From assembly GCA_024404215.1 (NCBI GenBank), contig JAKSQI010000004.1, forward strand, positions 1 to 24,156: a DNA stretch of 24,156 nt, given 5' to 3'. The DNA is from Oscillospiraceae bacterium. GTDB lineage: Bacteria; Bacillota; Clostridia; Oscillospirales; Oscillospiraceae. Below, piece by piece: positions 9,006-15,512 of this stretch (position 1 is its first letter; each line of letters begins with the position of its first letter). A program made the position numbers and the translations under genes. Under the pieces are notes generated by a model. That model searched no databases, was not told the DNA's origin, and worked only from the letters and a program-made list of their open reading frames with translations.

Positions 9006-10211
9006 TTACTCCTGCTGCATGCGCCAGTCAATGCAGCGCTGCAGGTATTCAACATAAGCGGGGTTCTTGCACATGCCCTTGCCGGCGTCGTCAGAGATTT
9101 TGGCAACGTCCTGGCCATTGCAGGCCGTGGTTTTCATGACGATATTCAGGGGCGGTACACAGGTATCGTTGGAGAGGTAGGTACCGATACCAAAGGCCAC
9201 CTTGGCCTTACCATTGAAGTAGGCATTCAGCTGATGGGCCTTTTCAAAATTCAGGCTGTCACTGAAGAGCAGGGTTTTGGTTTTGGGGTCAATCTCCAGC
9301 TCCTCATAATGACGAATCATTTTATTGCCCCATTCGTAAGGGTCACCACTGTCGTGGCGGACGCCGGAGAAAAGGGTAGCAAAGGTCAGTTGGAAATCCT
9401 TCAGGAAGCAATCGGTGGTAATGGCATCCGTCAGGGCAGTTCCGTTCAAAATGCCGTATTCCTTTATCCATGCGTTGAGGGCATACCAGTTGGAGTAGGC
9501 CGGGTTATGCTTGTGGTCGCCTTGACCTACACACATCAGCCACTCGTGGGCCATGGTGCCAACCGGTGTGACGCCGTATTTCTTGGCCAGATATACATTG
9601 GAGGTACCGACACACTTAGAATTCTTGTATTCCGGGTTATGCAGGCAGAGCTGTTCAATGGCATACTCCTGAGCCTCAGAGGAGAGCCGGCGGCGGAGGC
9701 CGAACTCACTGAAGAGGCCAAGCTCGTAGGTTCCGTCAATCAAAGCCTGAACCTTAGCGTCCAGACGTTCCCGGAAGGAGGCCATCAGCTCTTCATAGTT
9801 ATACTGCATGCGGAAGTAAACCTCATTGACGATAGCCAGAACGGGGATCTCATACATGGAGGTGTTGAGCCAGGTGCCTTTGGTTTCAATGGCAAGGCCA
9901 CATTCGGCATCGTGGGTGATTTCAAAGTCTTCATAGCGGGGCTTCCAGCGCTCAAGAAAATCCGTATAGGAGCCCTTTATCCATTTAATCTTGTCAATAT
10001 AGGCCAGTTCCTCCTTGGTGAAGCTAAGCTGGCAGTAGGCCAAAATCTGCTTGCGGATTTCATCCACCATCTGAGGGGTGAAGTGAACGTCCTTGTTTCT
10101 GCATTTAAAGGACCAGGTGGTTTTGTAGCCCGGAAACAGGTGATAAATGGCCTGCCCCATGGAAAGCTTGTACATGTCAGTTTCCAAAAGGCTGTGGATA
10201 ATCTGTTCCAT
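9006..10211 (-). CDS. pncB: Nicotinate phosphoribosyltransferase
   Basis: Joins nicotinate and PRPP to form nicotinate mononucleotide, with ATP hydrolysis, in the Preiss-Handler NAD salvage pathway; cytoplasmic. The 401 aa product begins with a TDMYKLSMGQ segment typical of the family. It also carries GTMAHEW (H222) and HDSGDPYEWG (286-295), part of the conserved phosphoribosyl-binding region, followed by DPKTKTLLFSDSL. An in-frame TTG lies 15 bases upstream inside the ribosome site; ATG 10211 is preferred because AGGAGG lies 6 bases before it. It follows the panE-like gene after 153 bases and has its own extended -10 promoter and a hairpin-forming leader. No nicotinamidase gene is nearby. 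Confidence 0.95.
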   Translation of the reverse strand: MEQIIHSLLETDMYKLSMGQAIYHLFPGYKTTWSFKCRNKDVHFTPQMVDEIRKQILAYCQLSFTKEELAYIDKIKWIKGSYTDFLERWKPRYEDFEITHDAECGLAIETKGTWLNTSMYEIPVLAIVNEVYFRMQYNYEELMASFRERLDAKVQALIDGTYELGLFSEFGLRRRLSSEAQEYAIEQLCLHNPEYKNSKCVGTSNVYLAKKYGVTPVGTMAHEWLMCVGQGDHKHNPAYSNWYALNAWIKEYGILNGTALTDAITTDCFLKDFQLTFATLFSGVRHDSGDPYEWGNKMIRHYEELEIDPKTKTLLFSDSLNFEKAHQLNAYFNGKAKVAFGIGTYLSNDTCVPPLNIVMKTTACNGQDVAKISDDAGKGMCKNPAYVEYLQRCIDWRMQQE

Positions 10212-10227
10212 GTGAATCCTCCTCAAG

Positions 10228-10274
10228 ACGGCCCTTGGTTTCGGCTGCCGGTACGCACAGCAGCCCGAGGCCGT
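10228..10274 (-). promoter_or_regulatory. Structured 5' leader of pncB
   Basis: Two nested inverted repeats can fold in the pncB leader RNA: an outer ACGGCC/GGCCGT pair (10274-10269 with 10233-10228) and an inner GGCTGC/GCAGCC pair (10265-10260 with 10248-10243) with an 11-base loop. The outer stem ends only a few bases before the AGGAGG site. It could modulate translation or be a ligand-sensing element. I cannot match it to a known riboswitch class by eye, and it has no T-run, so it is not a classical terminator. Confidence 0.4.
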
Positions 10275-10290
10275 AGGGATACTTTAATAT

Positions 10291-10301
10291 ATTATAGCAT
10301 A
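10291..10301 (-). promoter_or_regulatory. Extended -10 promoter of pncB
   Basis: On the - strand the sequence TATGCTATAAT (10301 to 10291) is a full TRTGn extension joined to a perfect TATAAT. The -35 position (10319-10314, CTTTTC) is poor, as is common for extended -10 promoters. Transcription would begin near 10284, giving a leader of about 73 bases. Confidence 0.7.
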
Positions 10302-10334
10302 GAATTCAGAAAAGAAAAGCGAAAGTTCGGGAAG

Positions 10335-10344
10335 TGTCAAGACA
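10335..10344. promoter_or_regulatory. Short dyad upstream of the pncB promoter
   Basis: TGTC-AA-GACA forms a perfect 4-bp dyad about 40 bases upstream of the pncB -10 box. Read on the - strand it contains TTGACA (10340-10335), and a second TTGACA lies at 10364-10359, 24 bp away. Spacing to the -10 box (38 bp) is too long for a -35 role. It may be a regulator site or chance; the evidence is weak. Confidence 0.25.
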
Positions 10345-10364
10345 ACAGTCAGGAAAGCTGTCAA

Positions 10365-11264
10365 TCAATGGATGTTGGCCAGAAAATTATCGTTTACCGG
10401 GGTAGGAATGCTGTGCTTTTTTCCCAAGGCACAGATGGTTCCGGCAAATAGAAGAACCTCGGTGGGGCGTCCGGCTTTGCTGTCCTGACGCATGCTGGGC
10501 TCTCCCTCCGGATTCAAGCTGTCAATGGTGGCCGTCCACTGCAGCACGTCCTCTTCAGACAGTGGAATGCCTTCGGCATTGGCAACAGCAACAACCTCGC
10601 GAAAGGCGGCCTGCATCATATCTCTGGCGGGGCCGGGAACATGCACAATGCCATAGCCCCCCTCTAGAAGGCTGCAGGTCTGGTTGACACCTACATTGCA
10701 CAGCAGCTTGCTCCAAAGATCCCGCTGGATATCGGCGGGAAGAGCATAGGGGAAGCCGATGCGGTCAAAGAGCTCAGTAACAGCATTTAGATTTTCCTGC
10801 AGTCCGCCCTTCATGATGCCAAGGGCCAGTTCTCCGTGGTTCAAACAGACGGCAGTGTTCCCCTCCTTTCCGGCATCCATTTTGCGGGCGATGCAGTAGA
10901 CGATTTTTTCCGAACCGAAGCGGGCGGCAAGGTCTTCTTCGCTGCGTATGCCGTTAAGAACAGAAAGGATAACTGTGTCCGGCCCGATGAGGTGGGCTGT
11001 TTCCTCCATGGCGTTTGGAAGAGCACCATATTTGGTAGCATATAGGATCAGCTGGGCCGGGCTGCTTTCTTTGGCGGCGTCGCAGTAATTAAAATCACAA
11101 GGGCTGCCGTTAAAGATAATGCCCTGCGAGCGATATTTTTCAATGCGGCTGCTGTCGGCTAAAATTCGGACATTAGCTTTGCCTAAGGCTTTTGTAAAAT
11201 CGTTGGCGTACATAACGCCCAGAGCTCCCAAACCGACAATGTCAACACGAGTTAAGGTTTTCAT
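10365..11264 (-). CDS. panE: Ketopantoate reductase family protein (ApbA/PanE)
   Basis: NADPH-dependent 2-dehydropantoate 2-reductase family, the step that makes pantoate for coenzyme A. The 299 aa protein has an N-terminal Rossmann motif GLGALG (11-16), the family's VLNG segment (102-105), and a C-terminal helical domain with LWSKLLCNVGVNQ (183-195; K186, N190 and N194 as in the catalytic and substrate pocket), E223, and SMRQDSKAGRPTEV (257-270). ATG 11264 is chosen over the in-frame TTG 11285, which lies inside the GAGGAAGGAA ribosome site. It starts 27 bases after nnr ends and is probably co-transcribed with it. There are no panB, panC or panD neighbours, and the family has paralogues of unknown substrate, so the exact reaction is less certain than the family. 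Confidence 0.85.
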   Translation of the reverse strand: MKTLTRVDIVGLGALGVMYANDFTKALGKANVRILADSSRIEKYRSQGIIFNGSPCDFNYCDAAKESSPAQLILYATKYGALPNAMEETAHLIGPDTVILSVLNGIRSEEDLAARFGSEKIVYCIARKMDAGKEGNTAVCLNHGELALGIMKGGLQENLNAVTELFDRIGFPYALPADIQRDLWSKLLCNVGVNQTCSLLEGGYGIVHVPGPARDMMQAAFREVVAVANAEGIPLSEEDVLQWTATIDSLNPEGEPSMRQDSKAGRPTEVLLFAGTICALGKKHSIPTPVNDNFLANIH

Positions 11265-11291
11265 AATGGTACGTTCCTTCCTCAAAGCCGA

Positions 11292-12803
11292 TTATTCTGA
11301 AATGGATTTTGCAGCCTCACCGATAGCGGCGATGATGTCGGAAGCGATGACAGAGTATTCACCCAGTCGCTGCGCGCATATGTCACCGGCCAAGCCGTGC
11401 AGATAGACAGCAGTAATCACAGCAGTTTCAGGCTGGAAACCCTGCCCCAGCAGGGCAGTAATCATACCGGCAAGAACATCGCCGCTCCCAGCCTTGGCCA
11501 TGGCCGGGCTGCCGGTGGTGTTTAGATAAACCCGTCCGTCGGGGAGGGCTATTACTGTGCGGTGGCCTTTCAGTACCAAAAGGCAGCCATGGGTTACCGC
11601 AAAGTCCCGTGCGCCGGCAATTCGGCCCTTATCGCAGCTGCCGCCAAGTCGGGCAAATTCACCGGGGTGGGGGGTCAGCACCAAGGGCGCCTTGGCTTCT
11701 TTCAAAATAGACAGGTCGGATGCTATGTTATTCAAACCGTCGGCATCCAGAACTAAGGGCACGGTAGAATTGCGAATCATCATTTCCAGAATAAACTGCA
11801 GGTGCTCGCTGGTTCCAAGGCCGGGACCGGCTAAAGCTGCCTGACAGGAATCCAGCATGGTTCGTATATAACCCCGTGCATCCCAACTAATCAAGCCATC
11901 CTCGTCACAAGGGACAGGCTGAGGAATGACCTCGGTACATTTGATTGCAGCAAAACTGTATATGGAGTCCGGGACACCCAGATAAACCAGGCCGGCCCCC
12001 ATTCGCTGCGCTGCTTCTGCTGCCAAAACAGGGGCCCCGGTGTAGCCAAGGCTGCCGGCTAGAATAAAGCTGCGGCCAAAGCTGCCCTTGTGGGTCAGCT
12101 TATTACGGCGGGGCAGAGAAAGCTCCTGAGGCAGAAGGGCATAGGTGTCGGAGACAAGTGCCGAGGAAAGGTCCTCAGGGATGCCGATGTTCCAAAGTGT
12201 GATTTTGCCGCAGTACACGCAACCGGGTTCTGTGAACTGGCCTATTTTGGCAAAGGTAAAGGTGACAGTTTCGTCAGCCATGACAGCATCCCCCAATACT
12301 GCTCCTGTATCCGTATCAATTCCGGTGGGGATGTCTGCGGCAATTACATAGGCCGAAGATGCGTTTACTGCTCTGACTGCTGTCAGAATCTTACCACGCA
12401 GGGGGGCATTCAAACCTGTGCCCAGCATGGCATCAATCACTACGGAGCTGTGAGACAGGTAGGCAAGAATGTCTTCACTCTCTTCAAAGCTTTCCAGGCG
12501 ACCGCCGACCTCTTCCAGACGGCGCAGCATTTCTTTTGTATCGGCGGTCATTTTTTCCGGATTACCGGTGAAAAAGGCTCGTACAGTGTAGCCTGACGTG
12601 AGCAGCTTGCCAGCCAGACAGATGCCGTCGCCGCCGTTGTTTCCGCTGCCGCAGAGAATGGCAATGTCACCTGTGGGCGCTGCTTTCACGGCAGAGGCCA
12701 GACCATCGGCAGCACGGCTCATTAATAGGGTTGAGGGAATGCAACGGTCTTCGATGGCCTTTCGGTCCAGTTCCTTCATCTGGGCTGCGGTTGCAAGTTT
12801 CAT
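11292..12803 (-). CDS. nnr: Bifunctional NAD(P)HX epimerase/dehydratase
   Basis: Repairs hydrated NADH and NADPH: the N-terminal domain interconverts the R and S epimers, and the C-terminal domain dehydrates the S form using ATP or ADP. The 503 aa protein is a full fusion. The YjeF_N half shows GSGNNGGDG (52-60), DAMLGTGL (124-131) and DIPTGIDTDTG (157-167). The ribokinase-like half (from about 225) shows LTPHPGEFARL (376-386) and AKAGSGDVLAGM (436-447), with D442 as the likely catalytic base. ATG 12803 follows AGGAGG at 6-base spacing. It is the first gene of a - strand unit with the panE-like gene, and is divergent from the SRP RNA. Confidence 0.95.
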   Translation of the reverse strand: MKLATAAQMKELDRKAIEDRCIPSTLLMSRAADGLASAVKAAPTGDIAILCGSGNNGGDGICLAGKLLTSGYTVRAFFTGNPEKMTADTKEMLRRLEEVGGRLESFEESEDILAYLSHSSVVIDAMLGTGLNAPLRGKILTAVRAVNASSAYVIAADIPTGIDTDTGAVLGDAVMADETVTFTFAKIGQFTEPGCVYCGKITLWNIGIPEDLSSALVSDTYALLPQELSLPRRNKLTHKGSFGRSFILAGSLGYTGAPVLAAEAAQRMGAGLVYLGVPDSIYSFAAIKCTEVIPQPVPCDEDGLISWDARGYIRTMLDSCQAALAGPGLGTSEHLQFILEMMIRNSTVPLVLDADGLNNIASDLSILKEAKAPLVLTPHPGEFARLGGSCDKGRIAGARDFAVTHGCLLVLKGHRTVIALPDGRVYLNTTGSPAMAKAGSGDVLAGMITALLGQGFQPETAVITAVYLHGLAGDICAQRLGEYSVIASDIIAAIGEAAKSISE

Positions 12804-12849
12804 GGTTTTCCTCCTGTTGAAAAGGTAGCTTTCCGATTGCTTTTTCCTT

Positions 12850-12879
12850 ATTATATAACGGTGGCAACCTTGGTGGCAA
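12850..12879 (-). promoter_or_regulatory. Promoter of the nnr-panE unit
   Basis: On the - strand, TTGCCA (12879-12874) and TATAAT (12855-12850) are separated by 18 bp. Transcription would start near 12843, about 40 bases before the nnr ATG. The -35 overlaps one copy of a direct repeat of GGTGGCAA (12860-12867 and 12872-12879, 12-bp period), a possible operator. Confidence 0.65.
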
Positions 12880-12891
12880 GGAAGAAAACTG

Positions 12892-12920
12892 TTGCGAAGG
12901 CTGATAAAATTGTGTATAAT
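12892..12920 (+). promoter_or_regulatory. Promoter of the SRP RNA (and probably dnaX)
   Basis: TTGCGA (12892-12897), a 17-bp spacer and a perfect TATAAT (12915-12920) lie directly before the SRP RNA. Transcription is expected near 12927-12928. The promoter is divergent from the nnr promoter, with 12 bp between the two -35 boxes. Confidence 0.75.
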
Positions 12921-12941
12921 ATCTGTTGCTTACCCCAAAGG

Positions 12942-13246
12942 CCATACGGCGCGGGGCAAGACTGCACTAGTTGGGGAGATAGCGGTGCCCTGTTACCTGC
13001 AATCCGCTATAGCAGGAATGAATTCCATCCCCAGGGTCTGTGATGTATCGTCTGCCGTAAATGGGCAGCGTTGAAGGATCGGTCTCGCGCAATATAAATT
13101 CGTGAACCATGTCAGGCGGGGAACCGAGCAGCATTAAGCGAAACCTTATGTGTGCCGTGAGGCTGCCGGTCCGGAGTCAGCCGTTTGCGTAACGGGTATA
13201 TCATAGATTCAAAGGGTGGTGTGCGGTCTTGCCGCGCGCCGTTGTA
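12942..13246 (+). ncRNA. ffs: Signal recognition particle RNA, bacterial large type
   Basis: RNA scaffold of the signal recognition particle, which binds Ffh and guides co-translational membrane targeting. The two ends pair into a long helix 5: 12946-12967 with 13221-13242, 22 positions with one G-G mismatch and one G-U pair. The Alu domain is present: the GCGGTGCCCTGTTACC block and a 7-bp ATAGCGG/CCGCTAT stem (12979-12985 with 13004-13010). The S-domain tip is GTCAGG (13111-13116), a CGG-GGAA-CCG tetraloop hairpin (13117-13126) and AGCAGC (13127-13132), matching the conserved Ffh-binding site. Exact ends are uncertain by several bases. No terminator separates it from dnaX, so the 3' end is probably made by processing. 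Confidence 0.95.
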
Positions 13247-13271
13247 CTTGTAGGAAGAAGGAGGTGGAAGC

Positions 13272-15053
13272 TTGGCTTATCAGGCTTTGTATCGCAAATG
13301 GCGGCCGACTGTTTTTGATGATGTAGTTGGTCAGCAGCATATTACGGAAACCTTGCGGCGTCAGGTGGAAACCAACCGTTTGAGTCATGCCTATCTTTTT
13401 GTAGGGACAAGAGGAACCGGAAAAACGACCTGTGCCAAGATTCTGTCCCGGGCGGTAAACTGTGAACATCCGGTTAACGGAAATCCCTGTAATGTCTGTG
13501 CCTCCTGCCGCGGAATAGAAAGCGGCAGTGTACTGGAAGTGGAAGAAATCGATGCTGCCAGCAACAACGGCGTTGATAACATCCGCATGCTGAGGGAAGA
13601 AGCTGTTTTTTCGCCGGCTTCCGTGCGCAGGCGGGTCTATATTATCGATGAGGTTCACATGCTGTCCTTATCGGCCTTTAATGCCCTTTTGAAGATTTTG
13701 GAGGAACCGCCGGAGCATTTGCTTTTTATTCTGGCGACGACGGAACTGAACAAGGTTCCGGCAACGATTCTTTCTCGTTGCCAGCGTTTTCAGTTTAAGC
13801 GCATTCTGCCGGAGGATATTTCCCGGCGTCTAAGCTATGTGGCCAGAGAGGAGGGGCTGGAGCTGACCGCTGAAGGAGCCGCCCTTTTGGCAAGGCTGGC
13901 TGACGGCGGTATGAGAGATGCTCTGTCCTTGCTGGATCAGTGCAGCGGCGGTATTATTGATGAAGAAAGAATTCTGTCTGCCATAGGCCTTACCGGTGCC
14001 CGTGAAACGGTAAAGCTGTTTGAATGCATTCGTAAGGAAGCGCTGGCAGAGGCATTGTCTTTGGTGGATGGCCTCTACCGCAATGGCAAGGATTTGAATG
14101 CCATGCTGGGGGAATTGCAGAGTCTGGAAAGGGATATTCTGCTCTACCAGCTTACGGGAGAGAAATGCAGCGGCTTGGTCAGCGGTATGTTTGCCATGAA
14201 CGTGCTGGCTGACCTCAGCAAAAAACTGGCCCCGGCGGAGGCCATGAGTCAGATGGAAATTCTTCAAACGGCTATAGAAAGCCGCGGCAGCGCCGGGTCT
14301 GTCCGGTTAAATGCTGAACTGGCGGTTATGAAGCTCTGCAGTGCCAAGGTTCGTTCGGATACTGATGGACTGGCTGCCCGAGTGGCCGCTCTGGAGAAGC
14401 TGCTGGCAGATGGTATTCCTTTGGCGGCATCGTCTGCTCAGCGGACGGAGAAGCCGGAAAGAATTCCGCAGCAAAAGGTGAATGAGCTGACGCCGGCTTC
14501 GGATTTGCCCTGGAGTGAGGACGACGGTCCTCCACCACCGGATGACCGGGATATGCCGCCTGCAGACGATGGCTATTGCCAGCCTCTGTCCATGGAAGAG
14601 CCTAAGAGAGCAACTCCTTTAAACGAGCAAAGGGTAAAAGCAACGGAGAAATCGGTCAGGTCTGAAAAGGTTAAACACCAGCCGTTGACCCCGCCGGTTA
14701 GCGGTGGCTCAGAGGACTGGACGCGGGTGCTGGATGCTCTGCAGAGTCTTGCTGATACACCGACCTATACCATGCTGAATGATCCTACCATGTATGAGGG
14801 GCGTATTGCTGGGAATCGCTATTTGGTCTATTGTCTTACGCCCTTTGCCAAGCTGATGGCAGACCAAACGGAGACCATGGAATGGCTTCGAAGAGCAGTG
14901 GAGACAGCAATTGGCAGGAGCATGCCGGTTATCCTCACAGAGGATTCTTTGCCTGCAGTCGCAGAAGCGGCTCAGGCTGAGGTAACGTCGGCAGCCGAGG
15001 ACGATCCACTGAACCAATTAATGAGTTTTAACAATGTTGAATTTACAGGATAA
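13272..15053 (+). CDS. dnaX: DNA polymerase III subunit gamma/tau
   Basis: Clamp-loader ATPase subunit of the replicative polymerase. The 593 aa product has Walker A GTRGTGKT (45-52), four zinc cysteines (C64, C73, C76, C79), Walker B DEVH (126-129), the SRC arginine-finger motif (168-170), clamp-loader domains to about residue 350, then a Pro/Asp-rich linker (about 390-460) and a C-terminal domain likely for polymerase binding. The start is TTG 13272, preceded by AAGGAGGTGG; MAYQALYRKWRP is the normal beginning. It starts about 25 bases after the SRP RNA with no promoter seen between them. I found no proper -1 frameshift heptamer, so a separate gamma form is not predicted. Confidence 0.96.
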   Translation: MAYQALYRKWRPTVFDDVVGQQHITETLRRQVETNRLSHAYLFVGTRGTGKTTCAKILSRAVNCEHPVNGNPCNVCASCRGIESGSVLEVEEIDAASNNGVDNIRMLREEAVFSPASVRRRVYIIDEVHMLSLSAFNALLKILEEPPEHLLFILATTELNKVPATILSRCQRFQFKRILPEDISRRLSYVAREEGLELTAEGAALLARLADGGMRDALSLLDQCSGGIIDEERILSAIGLTGARETVKLFECIRKEALAEALSLVDGLYRNGKDLNAMLGELQSLERDILLYQLTGEKCSGLVSGMFAMNVLADLSKKLAPAEAMSQMEILQTAIESRGSAGSVRLNAELAVMKLCSAKVRSDTDGLAARVAALEKLLADGIPLAASSAQRTEKPERIPQQKVNELTPASDLPWSEDDGPPPPDDRDMPPADDGYCQPLSMEEPKRATPLNEQRVKATEKSVRSEKVKHQPLTPPVSGGSEDWTRVLDALQSLADTPTYTMLNDPTMYEGRIAGNRYLVYCLTPFAKLMADQTETMEWLRRAVETAIGRSMPVILTEDSLPAVAEAAQAEVTSAAEDDPLNQLMSFNNVEFTG

Positions 15054-15074
15054 TACCGGAAAGGATGAAAGACT

Positions 15075-15416
15075 ATGGCAAAAGGTGCATTTCGCGGCGG
15101 AAGCTACGGCGGTGGCATGAACGCTAACATGATTAAGCAGGCTCAGAAAATGCAGCAGGAAATGTTGAAGAGCATGGCTGAAATGGAGGAGAAGACCTAC
15201 ACGGCCAAGGCAGGTGGTGGTATGGTCTCTGCTACCGTTAACGGCAAGTATGAGGTAACTGAGCTTGTTATCAATCCGGATGCTGTTGATCCTGAGGATG
15301 TGGAAATGCTACAGGATATGGTGCTTGCTGCAGTCAACGAGGCTATTCGTACGGCGCAGAATGCTGCCAATGCAAACATGAGCAAGCTGACCGGCGGTCT
15401 GAATCTCGGCTTCTGA
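15075..15416 (+). CDS. ebfC: YbaB/EbfC family nucleoid-associated protein
   Basis: Small DNA-binding protein of 113 aa, usually encoded right after dnaX. The family forms dimers that bind DNA and compact the nucleoid. A glycine-rich N-terminus (GGSYGGG) leads into a Met/Gln-rich helix (about 18-40, MIKQAQKMQQ), a short beta sheet (AGGGMVSATVNGKYEVTELVI) and a C-terminal helix with the family's NPDAVDPEDVEMLQDMV segment. ATG 15075 follows AAAGGATG, 21 bases after dnaX. recR, the usual next gene in Firmicutes, is absent; a terminator follows. Confidence 0.93.
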   Translation: MAKGAFRGGSYGGGMNANMIKQAQKMQQEMLKSMAEMEEKTYTAKAGGGMVSATVNGKYEVTELVINPDAVDPEDVEMLQDMVLAAVNEAIRTAQNAANANMSKLTGGLNLGF

Positions 15417-15441
15417 TTTTAGTAAGCTTCTTCCCTTCGTT

Positions 15442-15487
15442 AAAACGGATACCTTCCGGATTGTTATAGCCGGCGGTATCCGTTTTT
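15442..15487 (+). terminator. Intrinsic terminator after ebfC
   Basis: AAAACGGATACC (15442-15453) pairs perfectly with GGTATCCGTTTT (15475-15486), and the right arm runs into a TTTTT at 15483-15487. A CCGG/CCGG inner pair can extend the hairpin through the 21-base loop. It ends about 25 bases before the MATE start codon and no promoter is visible after it, so readthrough or attenuation may control the exporter. Confidence 0.85.
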
Positions 15488-15512
15488 GAAATTATACCGA
15501 AAGAGGTGCGAA

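Noticed and set aside
8994..10451. A 485-codon open frame on the + strand running antisense to all of pncB and beyond
   Set aside because: pncB on the other strand is a clear family match. The antisense frame shows no recognisable domain and runs through the pncB promoter and into the panE-like gene. It is a codon-bias shadow.
12837..13074. Short + strand open frames across the nnr-dnaX spacer
   Set aside because: They overlap the promoter and SRP RNA, whose conserved helices and motifs explain the sequence. No good ribosome site or protein similarity is seen.
13184..13204. TTTGCG and TATCAT as a separate dnaX promoter inside the SRP RNA
   Set aside because: The two boxes are only 9 bp apart, far too close for a working promoter.
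14217..14228. A-rich AGC AAA AAA CTG in dnaX as a programmed -1 frameshift site for a short gamma form
   Set aside because: In the dnaX frame the heptamer is C AAA AAA, not X XXY YYZ with matching bases, and it falls at about residue 316, inside the clamp-loader domains.
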